54,112 bases of DNA from NCBI GenBank assembly GCA_020431405.1, contig JAGQIK010000307.1:1-54112 (forward strand), in the 5' to 3' direction. Within the stretch, counting starts at the first letter, position 1; each line of letters starts with the position of its first letter. Positions 42,563-51,100 of this stretch are shown here, piece by piece. The translations under genes were made by a program, and so were the position numbers. The notes under the pieces were generated by a model that ran no database searches, was not told the DNA's origin, and saw only the letters and a program-made list of their open reading frames with translations. Origin of the DNA: Myxococcales bacterium. Its GTDB lineage: Bacteria > Myxococcota_A > Polyangia > GCA-2747355.

Positions 42563-45100
42563 ATGAGCGACGATAAGAAAAAGACCAACGAAGACGCAGA
42601 GTCGAAGGCCGAGGAGACCAAGGCCGACGGGGCGTCGAAGGCCGACGAGGCGAAGGCCGACAAGCCGAAAGCCGAGGCCGACAAGCCGAAAGCCGAGGCC
42701 GACAAGCCGAAGGCCGAGGCCGACAAGCCGAAAGCCGACGAGCCGAAGGCCGAGGCCGACAAGCCGAAAGCCGACGCCGAAGCCGACAAGCCGAAGGCCG
42801 ACGAGCGGAAGGCCGAGGCCGACAAGCCGAAAGCCGACGCCGAAGCCGACGAGCCGAAGGCCGACGAGCCGAAGGCCGAGTCCGACGCCGAATCCGAGTC
42901 CGACTCCGAATCCGAATCCGAGTCCGACGCCGAATCCGAATCCGAATCCGAATCCGAATCCGACGAGGCGGAAGAGCAAGTCGCCGCGCGCGCTGCGCTC
43001 GACGAGGACGACGACGGAAAGCCCAAGCGCGACGGCGGCGCGCGAGTCGAGCCGCTGCCTGGCGAGAGCACGCCCGATCAGCTCAACCGCGTCGCCACGG
43101 GCCAGACCGACTGGCGCCATAGCATCGGCGTCGTGCTGATGGCCGTCGCCATCTTCGTGCCGCAGATGGGCGTCTACGGCATGTTCGACCCCTGGGAGAC
43201 GCACTACACCGAGGTCGGCCGCCAGTTCCAGGTGCGCAACGACTGGCTCTCGACTTACTGGCACAACGGCGTCGGACCCGACGGCTGGTCCGAGCGCAAC
43301 TTCTGGTCGAAGCCGGTGGGTAGCTTCTGGATGTCGGGCTTGAGCCTCAAGCTCTACGGCTACGGCGCCCACACCACCGGCAAGCAGCTGACCATGGGCC
43401 ACCCCGAGTGGGCCGTGCGCACGCCGTTCTTCTTATGCGCGCTGTTCGGCATCTTCTGCATCTACATCATGTGCGCCCGACTATTCAGTCGGCGCACGGG
43501 TATCTTCGCCGCGGCGATATTAGCCACCGCGCCCATGTACTTCATGATCGGGCGCCAGGCGATGACCGACATGCCCTACGTGGGCTTGATGAGCGGCGGC
43601 TTAGCCCTCTTCGTGCTCGGCGTGTTCGGCGAGCGCGAAGAGATGAAGCGCAAGTCGCTCAAGATCGGCAAGTGGGAGCTGAGCTGGCCGCACTCGCCCA
43701 CCTACTACATCTTCCTGTTCGGCTTCATCGGCTTCATGACGCTGCAGCTGTACGCGATCATCCCGCCGCTGCGCCGCGTGCCGCTGCCGCTGAAGTTCCT
43801 CGGCGGCAAGGTCAGCGCCGCCGCCGTGATCTCGCTCTACGCCGTCATCGCCGGTCTGCTCGTCTTCTTCTCGCGCAAGATCAAGACGCGCAACGAGGTC
43901 TACATCCTCGGCTTCTACATGGTCGTGGGCATCGCCGGTCTGGCCAAGGGCCTCATCGGCGCGCTGCAGCCCGGCCTCGTGGTGCTGCTCTACATCCTCG
44001 GCAGCCGCGAGTGGCGCATCCTGCAGGATGTGGTGCTCGGTCGCGGCGTCGTGGTGGCGATCTGCATCTTCTGGCCCTGGTATCACGGCATGGTGATGCG
44101 CTACGGGCGCTCGTTCTGGAACGAGCTGTTCGGCACCGAGCAGCTGCGCCGCTTGACCATCGGCGAGCAGGCGCAGGCCAAGGGCACCTTCGAGTACTAC
44201 ATCAAGCAGATCGGCTACGGGCTGTTCCCGTGGATCGCGTTCCTGCCGGCCGCGCTGGTGCGCGCCTTCTCGCTCGGCCTCAAGCGCACCCGCACGGCCG
44301 AAGAGCGCGCGCGGCTGTTCATCTGCATCTGGTTTCTCGCGGGCGTCGTGCTCTTCACGATCACGCTCACCAAGTACCACCACTACATCCTGCCGGCGAT
44401 CCCGCCCGGCGCGATCCTGGTGGCGCTGTTCCTCGACGACCTGATCGAAAAGAAGCTCTCGGCGCCGCGCGTGGCGCTGATGATCGCCGGCGGCGTGATG
44501 GCCATCGTCGCCTTCGACATCATCAAGCAGCCCGCGCACTGGGTCTGGATGTTCACCTACCTCTACACGAGCAACTGGGCACGCGGCGTTCCCAAGGCCA
44601 TCTTGGACGGCAAGCTGATCATGGACTCCAACTACATGATCTACACGCTGTCCTTCAGCGCCGCGATCCTCGGCCTGTTGGTGCTGCCCAAGTGGCGCAA
44701 GCAGGTGGCGTGGGTCGCCGTCGCCATCGGTGTCGTGATCGGCGGCTACACCATCAACTGGTACCTGGTCACCTGCGCGCCGCACTGGAGCCAGAAGCGC
44801 GTGCTGCAGACCTACTACAAGAAGCGCAAGAGCCCCGAAGAGAAGCTCATCGCCTGGCAGTTCAACTGGCGCGGCGAGACGTGGTACACGGCCGCGTCGG
44901 TGGTCGTCTCCAAGAGCCTCAACAACAAGAAGATCATCGAGTGGCTCAAGAAGCGCACGGGCCGCAAATTCTTCTTCATCACCGAGCGCAGCCGCTACGG
45001 CTCGTTGCGCGCGATGTTACCGACGGCCAAGGGCAAAAAGACGCTGCACATCGTCGACGACTCCAACGTGCACTACGTCTTAGCAGCGGCCGACATCTGA
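42563..45100 (+). CDS. GT-C (PMT/ArnT-like) membrane glycosyltransferase with repetitive charged N-terminus
   Basis: An 845-residue protein. Residues 1-150 are low complexity: many copies of an 'EADKPKA'-type unit, then an 'SESDSESES' tract. The remainder has about ten or more membrane helices. After the first one, 'DPWETHYTEVGRQF' matches the acidic first periplasmic loop (catalytic D/E motif) of PMT_2/ArnT glycosyltransferases. 'RQAMTDMPYV' and 'TKYHHYILPAIPPGAI' (the latter close to the ArnT K-x-x-Y-x-L-P motif) further support this. It likely transfers a sugar from a polyprenyl carrier to lipid A, a protein or a glycan. The charged N-terminus is cytoplasmic and not part of the enzyme family. 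Confidence 0.85.
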   Translation: MSDDKKKTNEDAESKAEETKADGASKADEAKADKPKAEADKPKAEADKPKAEADKPKADEPKAEADKPKADAEADKPKADERKAEADKPKADAEADEPKADEPKAESDAESESDSESESESDAESESESESESDEAEEQVAARAALDEDDDGKPKRDGGARVEPLPGESTPDQLNRVATGQTDWRHSIGVVLMAVAIFVPQMGVYGMFDPWETHYTEVGRQFQVRNDWLSTYWHNGVGPDGWSERNFWSKPVGSFWMSGLSLKLYGYGAHTTGKQLTMGHPEWAVRTPFFLCALFGIFCIYIMCARLFSRRTGIFAAAILATAPMYFMIGRQAMTDMPYVGLMSGGLALFVLGVFGEREEMKRKSLKIGKWELSWPHSPTYYIFLFGFIGFMTLQLYAIIPPLRRVPLPLKFLGGKVSAAAVISLYAVIAGLLVFFSRKIKTRNEVYILGFYMVVGIAGLAKGLIGALQPGLVVLLYILGSREWRILQDVVLGRGVVVAICIFWPWYHGMVMRYGRSFWNELFGTEQLRRLTIGEQAQAKGTFEYYIKQIGYGLFPWIAFLPAALVRAFSLGLKRTRTAEERARLFICIWFLAGVVLFTITLTKYHHYILPAIPPGAILVALFLDDLIEKKLSAPRVALMIAGGVMAIVAFDIIKQPAHWVWMFTYLYTSNWARGVPKAILDGKLIMDSNYMIYTLSFSAAILGLLVLPKWRKQVAWVAVAIGVVIGGYTINWYLVTCAPHWSQKRVLQTYYKKRKSPEEKLIAWQFNWRGETWYTAASVVVSKSLNNKKIIEWLKKRTGRKFFFITERSRYGSLRAMLPTAKGKKTLHIVDDSNVHYVLAAADI

Positions 45101-45120
45101 CGGCGCTCGCCCGGTCCTCG

Positions 45121-45684
45121 CTAGCCGAAGCGAACCTCGACACCGAAGCGCGGGCCCAGCTTCTCGACCTCTGGCCGCACGCGCTCCATCGATAGCCCGC
45201 GCGGCGGCCGCACGCGCATCGAAACGATGCCGATGTCGGGGTCGCGGCCGACCACGCGAACCTTCAGCTCCGTGATCGTCGCGTCGAAGCTGGCCATCAG
45301 CTGCGCGACCTCGTGCACGATGCCGGGGTGGTCTCCGCCGTAGAGCGTGATCGACCAGTTGCGCGCCGGGCCGATGTCCTCGGCGGACAGCTCGTGCGCC
45401 GCCACGCGCGTGACGAACACCGACAGCTCGTACTGCTTCTTGACGCCTTCGAGCGCGCGCTCGAGCTCGGTCATGCTCATGTTGCGCGGCAGCTGCACGA
45501 TGATCAGCATCGCGCACTGGTGGCCGAGGATCGTCATCGCCGACTCGCGGATATTGGCCGCGCGCTCGTGGAGCACGCGCGTGATGCCGGCGATGATGCC
45601 GGGACGATCACGACCCAGCACCGTCACGCAGACGATGTTGTCGCCCGATCCGCTGCGGCCCGAGAAGCTGTCGCGTTCGCCCAT
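45121..45684 (-). CDS. Double-ACT-domain protein (GcvR-like)
   Basis: A 187-residue protein starting at the ATG 45684; the frame is open further upstream. Two ACT domains are visible: 'VCVTVLGRDRPGIIAGITRVLHERAANI' and 'WSITLYGGDHPGIVHEVAQLMASFDATI'. The architecture is that of GcvR, the regulator of the glycine-cleavage system, and of related amino-acid-sensing proteins. ACT domains bind small ligands such as amino acids. No DNA-binding domain is present. It converges with the glycosyltransferase gene. Confidence 0.85.
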   Translation of the reverse strand: MGERDSFSGRSGSGDNIVCVTVLGRDRPGIIAGITRVLHERAANIRESAMTILGHQCAMLIIVQLPRNMSMTELERALEGVKKQYELSVFVTRVAAHELSAEDIGPARNWSITLYGGDHPGIVHEVAQLMASFDATITELKVRVVGRDPDIGIVSMRVRPPRGLSMERVRPEVEKLGPRFGVEVRFG

Positions 45685-45781
45685 CCGCCCCACTGCGCGT
45701 CCGAGATCGGAACCCAGATCGCGCGCGCCGCGCAAGCGCTATCTCACCGCACGCGCGCCCCGACGAGCCTAGCCGACGAGC

Positions 45782-46585
45782 CTAGCCGCCGTTGGCGTCG
45801 TGTGCCGCCTCGAGCGCGGGCAGGTTCTGCAGCCAGACGAACTCGGTGGTGAGGTTGACCGAGTCTTCCTTGCCCATCTCGATCCACTTGCACATGAAAT
45901 ACACGTAGCCCGTCGGGTCTTCAGGGTTGGCCAGTGATTGGAAGTTGCTCGCCAGGTACTTCTTGTCGAACTTGGAGAGATACTGGGCGTTGTACTGCGC
46001 CTTGACTGGCGCGCAGATGCCGTCGAGGAAGCTCCACATCGAGGACTGGCCGCTGTCGCGGTAGTACGAAAGCGCGGCGCGGATCGAGTCACGCTCGATG
46101 TTGAACAGCGAGCGGTTGCCGAAGATCCAGGCCGGGGTCAGCACCTCGTACATGTACTGCTTGACGCCCTGCGAGACGGCCGTGAAGCGGTAAAAGAACG
46201 TCTCGTAGGCCGTCTTGGCGGCTGCCAGCGACGGCTTGCCGAACCACTTCATCACCTTGAGCTGCTGTGCCTCGGTGAGGTTTTCCCACACCGAGACGTG
46301 GATCGCGCCGTCGCCAAAGTTGGCGGTGAAGATCAGGCCCTCGAAGGAGACGTGGATCTTCTCTTTGTCGATGGCGCTGGCGATGCTGTAGGTGGTGCGG
46401 CTCGTGATCTGCCGGTTGAGGCCCGAAAGCTCGGCGAGGATCACCGCGATGGCGCTGCGCTCGGGCGCATCCAGATCTTTGTAGGTCGGACGTTCGTTGG
46501 TGACGGTGAGCCCACAGGCTGTCGCGGTCGACAGCGCCGCCGACACGACCGCGAGCAACGCCAGCCTAGAAGTAAAACGCGACAT
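45782..46585 (-). CDS. Putative lipoprotein of unknown function
   Basis: A 267-residue protein with a signal peptide and a lipobox-like A-T-A-C (Cys24). The mature part is largely helical and rich in Phe, Tyr and Trp ('FFYRFTAVSQGVKQYMYEVLTPAWIFGNRSLF'). No family recognised. Its start lies 20 bases inside the end of the upstream barrel gene, so the two are translationally coupled and probably cooperate at the outer membrane. Confidence 0.75.
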   Translation of the reverse strand: MSRFTSRLALLAVVSAALSTATACGLTVTNERPTYKDLDAPERSAIAVILAELSGLNRQITSRTTYSIASAIDKEKIHVSFEGLIFTANFGDGAIHVSVWENLTEAQQLKVMKWFGKPSLAAAKTAYETFFYRFTAVSQGVKQYMYEVLTPAWIFGNRSLFNIERDSIRAALSYYRDSGQSSMWSFLDGICAPVKAQYNAQYLSKFDKKYLASNFQSLANPEDPTGYVYFMCKWIEMGKEDSVNLTTEFVWLQNLPALEAAHDANGG

Positions 46586-47222
46586 AGGCCGGGATCTCCA
46601 TGCGGTCGATGACGCCCACCTTCATGAACGCCTTGATATCGCGCAGCTCGGGGCCGCTGATGTTCGCCAGGTTGAAGAGGTGATAGCGAACGCGCACGCC
46701 GATGCCGAACCAGCTGGTGATGCGATAGCCGAGGCTCATGCCGAAGCCGATGCCCAGCGTCCAGATCGTCTCCTGCACCGCGGGCGCGATCATGTAGGCG
46801 CCGAGCAGCGCCTCGGCCGTGACGTAGAGGCGCGATCCAGGTCGCGTCAGCTGCACGAAGGGGCCGGCAGAGATGTTGCCCGACAGGAACGTCGAGCCGA
46901 TGCTGCCCAGGTCGCCCGAGTAGTTGTTGTTCGAGACGAAGATGTTGGCCTCGATGCCGACGCGGTTGTGCATGCCCCACGCGGCGTTGATGCCGCCGCC
47001 ATAGCCCTGCTTGACGTCCGGATCCTCGAGCAGCGAGGCGAAGCCGAACGCCAGGTCGATGCGGAACATCGGCAGGTCACGCTTGGGCACCTCGAGCGTG
47101 GCGCTGATGCCGGGCTCGTCGGCGATACCCTCGCCCGGTTCGTCGGCACGCGCCGAGCGCGGCGCGAGCGTGGTGAGCAGCAGCAGCACCGCGAGCAAGA
47201 ACGTGCCCTGAACGACCCCCAC
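46566..47222 (-). CDS. Small outer-membrane beta-barrel protein
   Basis: About 218 residues from a GTG at 47222. A signal peptide ('TFLLAVLLLLTTLAPRSARA-DEP') is followed by a barrel of roughly eight strands ('FRIDLAFGFASLL', 'VGIEANIFVSNNN', 'LGIGFGMSLGYRITSWFGIGVRVRYHLF') ending in Tyr-Phe, a classic barrel C-terminus. The frame continues to another GTG at 47348, which would add a 42-residue basic extension; I prefer the shorter form because it gives a normal signal peptide. It is the first gene of a pair with the lipoprotein at 45782. Confidence 0.78.
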   Translation of the reverse strand: MGVVQGTFLLAVLLLLTTLAPRSARADEPGEGIADEPGISATLEVPKRDLPMFRIDLAFGFASLLEDPDVKQGYGGGINAAWGMHNRVGIEANIFVSNNNYSGDLGSIGSTFLSGNISAGPFVQLTRPGSRLYVTAEALLGAYMIAPAVQETIWTLGIGFGMSLGYRITSWFGIGVRVRYHLFNLANISGPELRDIKAFMKVGVIDRMEIPAYVAFYF

Positions 47223-47348
47223 ACGGCGCGAAAAGCTGCTCGGCGGTGCAATCTGGCGACGTACGAGACCTGCAGGTACCACCGAGCCTCGCGCAGCGCG
47301 GGGCTCGCTCGACGCTCGAGCTCGTGAAAAATCGCGAAGCTGGTTCAC

Positions 47349-47720
47349 TGGTGCTCGGGGGTTGTGATCGGTGCGTCTCCGCTCGCGCTGCTGCTGTGCC
47401 TACGTCTAAGCAAGATGCACGCCGTGGCCGGACCGTTCGAACTTCCTCGCGGCGCTGCGGGCAGCCAAGAAAGTCAGCGCGTTCGCCGGCCGCGCGCGGC
47501 GGACGACGAAGACACCCTTCAAGATTCTGATACGCCCCTACGCACCGTGCTGGTTATTCTGTGCCATCAGGCGACATCGGCCAGCGACGTTGCGCTCGAT
47601 CAGCGACGCTGATCCTCAGTCGCCGCGAGGACAGCCGAGGTCCCCCGAGAGAACCGATCGACGGCGCGGCGGGCGCGTTGAGTGTAGGTGGGAAGCGAGC
47701 GTGGCGCGCGCGCGCGAGCG
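47349..47720. other. Intergenic stretch without a supported gene
   Basis: Short plus-strand frames (e.g. within 47364-47612) are present but lack ribosome-binding sites and look like random high-GC translations. I see no RNA gene or strong dyad here. Promoters for the barrel gene on the minus strand must lie in its left part. Confidence 0.4.
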
Positions 47721-48071
47721 CTAGTGCGTCATCAGGATGCGCATCACGCCGCTCTCGGCGAGATCGAGCGCGCTGACGGCCCGCTCCGAGCGCCCCACGG
47801 CGGCGAGAAACAGCTTGGTGCGATCGACGTGCATGTCGCGCACGGACATCGGCACCTCGCCCGGCGGGTTGTAGTCTGGACGGGCGATGAGCGGTGCGAT
47901 GGCGGCCAGCTCCTCGGCCTCCGGCCCGCGCAGATTCGACGCCACCAGGAAACCGGCCGAATCGGCCAGCACGAGCCCGAACAGCTGCGTGCGGCGAGCG
48001 ATAGCCGAGAACCAGTAGCTCAGCGCGAGTCCCGAGAAGTTGCTGCGTTTACGTCGGCGCTCGAGATGCAT
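47721..48071 (-). CDS. Roadblock/LC7-like small protein
   Basis: A 116-residue protein without a signal peptide. 'LFGLVLADSAGFLVASNLRGPEAEELAAIAPLIA' resembles the core of Roadblock/LC7 domains (strand, D-x-x-G turn, strand, helix with an E-x-L-A-A pattern). 'TKLFLAAVGRSERAV' would be the later strand. In myxobacteria such proteins regulate Ras-like GTPases (MglB) or act in other dimeric signalling. It is shorter than MglB and lacks an adjacent GTPase gene, so the role is open. Confidence 0.6.
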   Translation of the reverse strand: MHLERRRKRSNFSGLALSYWFSAIARRTQLFGLVLADSAGFLVASNLRGPEAEELAAIAPLIARPDYNPPGEVPMSVRDMHVDRTKLFLAAVGRSERAVSALDLAESGVMRILMTH

Positions 48072-48148
48072 CCAGCCACTCCTGTAGTTGAGGGTAGGAT
48101 GTTATCGCACCCCCGGGAGTGGCCCAAAAAAGTCGCCGCGGATGACTG

Positions 48149-50032
48149 CTACTTGAGGTTCATGCGCAGCTCGGCGCTGAGCAGCCCGCCGTCGAGGGTC
48201 ACGTTGCCGCCGAGACGGCCGAGGTGGCTCGCCAGCTTGCTCAGCAGGGCCTTGGCGCGTGGGTTGTGCGTCCCCATCGCGCGCAGCAGCTTCGGCACGT
48301 AGACGTGGCCGTAGGCCAGTATCGAGGCCGGCAGCGCCGAGCGCTTGGGGGCCGCCGTGCGCAGGAAGCGTCCTACGTCCATGGCGCGCCAGCCGACGGT
48401 GACGCGCACCTGTCCCTTGGCCATCGGCGTGACGCCGATAGCGCCACCGCTGAAGCCTCGGATGTTGCTGTGCACGATGGTCTTCTCGCCCGAGAACGTG
48501 AAGGTCTTGTGGTAGCGGGCGCGGCGCGCGAGCTGTCGCTCGACGGCGACGGCCGAGCGGCCACCGATGACGGCCTGGACCACCGCCGAGGCCGGGATCT
48601 TGCGGCTGAAGTAGCGATAGCGAATGGTGTGCGGCAGCGCGACGAGCATGCCGATGGCGTTCTTGACCTGCTCGACCGCCGGCCCGATCTCGGCGCGCGC
48701 TTCGCGATACATCGCGCCGACGGCGCCGAGCCAGCCGCCCACCGCGAGCATGCCGATGCCCACGGTGCCGCAGACTTGCATCGCGCGTGCGAGCGGCGCC
48801 ACGCGCGTGTCGAACGGCGCCTTGCCCAGCGCGCGCCCGATGCGGCCGAGCGCCACCTTGCTGGCGACCAGCGCGAGCACCGACGTGTGGGCGGTGGGAT
48901 CGATCAGCGGTAGCTTGACCACCGCATCGCGCAGTAGACGCGCCACGCGCGGGCTGATGTTCCAGTAGGCGGCCGCGTGCATGCTGCGCGCGTCGAGCTT
49001 GAAGCGCAGCGCGGCGCCGCTGCTGATGCGCTGCGTGCCCTTGGCGTAGCGCGAGCAGCGGCCGATCTCCTGGTCGAGGGCGTTGAAGACGCCTTTGAGC
49101 GAGGCTGGCGACACGCTTGCCACCGCGTCGAGACCGCGCAGGCGCGCCAGCTCGAGGCCGATGTCGATCAGGCGCTTGCCCTCGAGCAGCAGCGCGGCGC
49201 TGGCGCCGGGCGCGAAGGCCTTGCCGGCCAGCTTGCCGCGCAGCCGAGGCGCGGGGCTCTGCAACGTGCGGCTGACGCGCCGGGCGAGCGCGGCATCGAC
49301 ACGCGCGCGCGCCCCGACCATCTCGACGATGTCGAGGATCGCGTGGCCGCCGTGGGTCGAGAGCAGCAGCAGGCGCTCGCCCGCACGCGCGACGCCGAGC
49401 ACTTTGGCGCCGCGCCGCGGCAACAGTCGCGCGAGATCGCGCGCGCTGAAGCCGAAGCGCTTGGCCGTCTGCGGCGCGCCAGCACCGCGCGTCGCGCGCA
49501 GTCCGAGGCGCTTACGAGCGAACGCCTCGAGGCGCGCCTCGCTGCTGACCTTGGCCACGATGCGGTGATGCACGAGCGTGACGCGACGGCTGCGCGGGGC
49601 CTTGCCCTTGCGCGCGCCGAGCAGCCAGCGGCGCATCGCTTGGTAGCGCGCGCGGATCGCACGCACCGCGCCGCGCTCGGTGCCAGCGATGCTCGCGACG
49701 ATGTCGGCGTCGGGATCGAGGCCGATGGCGGCGATCGCGCGCGGCTTGAGAGGATCGAAGCCGAGCCCCATCGCGAGGAAACGCAGGCCGCGCTGCAGCC
49801 GGTAGACGAGGAAACGCCCGCCGAGCACCGACAGGTGTTTGAGCTCGTTGATCGCGTGCGGCACCACCGCGGGCGACAGCGAGACATAGGCGCCGCCGGG
49901 CGCTAGCAAGCCGAGCGCCGCGCGCGCAGGCGCCGCCGACGCCGTCGCTGGCAGCACGCACAGCGCGCACGCGATCAGCGCCGCCAGCGCCGTTTGACGA
50001 ACCGCTGCGCGCGGAGTAAGCAGAGGTGGCAT
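48149..50032 (-). CDS. Large exported protein of unknown function
   Basis: A 627-residue protein starting at ATG 50032, with a Sec signal (cleavage near 'ATASA-APA'). It is Ala/Arg/Leu-rich with alternating strands and helices, including 'LLLLSTHGGHAILDIVEM', 'AALLLEGKRLIDIG' and a late hydrophobic stretch 'VCGTVGIGMLAVGGWLGAVGAMY'. The composition resembles long periplasmic proteins of Myxococcota often annotated as hypothetical. The frame is open upstream to 50311, antisense to the YceI-fold gene, and that part is rejected. Its start codon is only 15 bases from the divergent start at 50048. Confidence 0.72.
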   Translation of the reverse strand: MPPLLTPRAAVRQTALAALIACALCVLPATASAAPARAALGLLAPGGAYVSLSPAVVPHAINELKHLSVLGGRFLVYRLQRGLRFLAMGLGFDPLKPRAIAAIGLDPDADIVASIAGTERGAVRAIRARYQAMRRWLLGARKGKAPRSRRVTLVHHRIVAKVSSEARLEAFARKRLGLRATRGAGAPQTAKRFGFSARDLARLLPRRGAKVLGVARAGERLLLLSTHGGHAILDIVEMVGARARVDAALARRVSRTLQSPAPRLRGKLAGKAFAPGASAALLLEGKRLIDIGLELARLRGLDAVASVSPASLKGVFNALDQEIGRCSRYAKGTQRISSGAALRFKLDARSMHAAAYWNISPRVARLLRDAVVKLPLIDPTAHTSVLALVASKVALGRIGRALGKAPFDTRVAPLARAMQVCGTVGIGMLAVGGWLGAVGAMYREARAEIGPAVEQVKNAIGMLVALPHTIRYRYFSRKIPASAVVQAVIGGRSAVAVERQLARRARYHKTFTFSGEKTIVHSNIRGFSGGAIGVTPMAKGQVRVTVGWRAMDVGRFLRTAAPKRSALPASILAYGHVYVPKLLRAMGTHNPRAKALLSKLASHLGRLGGNVTLDGGLLSAELRMNLK

Positions 50033-50047
50033 CGAGAGGGTCCGACC

Positions 50048-50557
50048 ATGGTCATTCGCGACGGCAACGTTCATCTGTTCACCTTCAAAGACGGCCTCTT
50101 GTCGCGGCTGGGGCACGACCTGCGCTTTTCGGTCGAGCGTTTCGAGATCTCCATCGACGGCGACAAGGTCGAAGCGCGCTTCGAGCCCGACTCGCTGCGT
50201 GTCGACGGCGCCATACAGGGCGGACAGCTGAAAGCCGCGGAGCTGTCCGACAAGGACCGCCGCGACATCCTCGACAACGCCCGACGCAAGGTGCTCGACA
50301 CCAAGCGCCATCCTACCGTGACCTGGCGCGGTACGTTCGACAGTGATGCGTCGAAGCTGTCGGGCGAGCTCGAGCTGGCGGGAAGGCGCGCGCCGCTGTC
50401 GTTCGCGCTGACTGCGGCGGATGGACGGCTGCGCGGGCGCGTGCCGTTTCAGCCGAGCAAATGGGGCATCGCGCCGTTCAAGGCGCTGCTCGGCGCGCTG
50501 AAGCTCAAGGACGAGGTCGCGCTCGAGTTCGACCTCGCCGATCCGCGCGCTACTTGA
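50048..50557 (+). CDS. YceI-fold lipid-binding-like protein, no signal peptide
   Basis: A 169-residue protein of the YceI family (lipocalin-like barrel that binds polyisoprenoids). Landmarks are 'GLLSRLGHDLRFSVERFEISIDGDKVEARF', 'LSDKDRRDILDNARRKVLDTKRHPTVTWRG' and 'LSGELELAGRRAPLSFAL', the last close to the 'G.LTIhGvtrpv' strand of the family. Classic YceI is periplasmic, whereas this one starts at MVIRDGN and has no signal sequence, so it is probably cytoplasmic. Its 3' end overlaps the convergent thioredoxin gene by 8 bases. Confidence 0.85.
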   Translation: MVIRDGNVHLFTFKDGLLSRLGHDLRFSVERFEISIDGDKVEARFEPDSLRVDGAIQGGQLKAAELSDKDRRDILDNARRKVLDTKRHPTVTWRGTFDSDASKLSGELELAGRRAPLSFALTAADGRLRGRVPFQPSKWGIAPFKALLGALKLKDEVALEFDLADPRAT

Positions 50558-51035
50558 GCGCGTCGACGATCTCTTTTTCGATCAACGGCAGGTCGCTGAT
50601 CTGGAACGCCGCGCGCTTCTTGATCACGCGCCCCTTCTTGATCAGCACCGAGTACGGCAGCGCGCGCCGCGGGTTGTAGAGCTTGGTGACGCTGTTGTCG
50701 GCGTCGACGGCGACCGGGAAGTGCATCTTGTAGCGCTGCGCCGTGGCCTTGACGCGCGAGCGCGTCTCGGGGCCGTCGAGGCTGATCGCGATCACGATGA
50801 AGCCCTTGCTCTTGTACTTCTCGTAGAACTTGCGCAGGTGCTTGAGCTCCTTGAGGCAGGGCTTGCACCAGGTGGCCCAGAAGCTGAGGTAGACGAGCTT
50901 CTTGCGGTAGTTGGAGAGTCGGATGTAGCGGCCGTTGATGTCGCGGAGTGTGAAGTTGGCGGTGCCAGCCTCGGCTGGCGTGGGCGACATGCACGCCACG
51001 GCGGCGAGCATCGCCATCGCGATCAAACCTCGCAT
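50550..51035 (-). CDS. TlpA/ResA-like thioredoxin-fold protein
   Basis: A 161-residue exported protein. The signal region 'MLAAVACMSPTPAEA-G' could give either lipidation at Cys15 or Sec cleavage after A-E-A. The thioredoxin fold starts at 'FTLRDINGRYIRLSNYRKKLVYLSFWATWCKPC', with the redox pair Cys57/Cys60 in W-C-K-P-C. 'LPYSVLIKKG' supplies the cis-Pro. It likely reduces disulfides in the periplasm, for instance in the many Cys-rich proteins or apocytochromes of this genome (inference). It sits 65 bases downstream of a second thioredoxin-like gene. Confidence 0.88.
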   Translation of the reverse strand: MRGLIAMAMLAAVACMSPTPAEAGTANFTLRDINGRYIRLSNYRKKLVYLSFWATWCKPCLKELKHLRKFYEKYKSKGFIVIAISLDGPETRSRVKATAQRYKMHFPVAVDADNSVTKLYNPRRALPYSVLIKKGRVIKKRAAFQISDLPLIEKEIVDALK

Positions 51036-51100
51036 GGCTCTAGCTCCTGGACTGGAATTGTGACTGGCGCTTGGGGGCGGCAGGCGATCGAAGGAGACCG

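Noticed and set aside
42640-42870. CRISPR-like regular repeats
   Set aside because: They are in-frame tandem codon repeats of the glycosyltransferase N-terminus without unique spacers.
47246-47612. Two overlapping plus-strand frames after the small barrel gene
   Set aside because: No ribosome-binding site, Arg/Ser-rich composition, and one overlaps the barrel gene's possible 5' extension.
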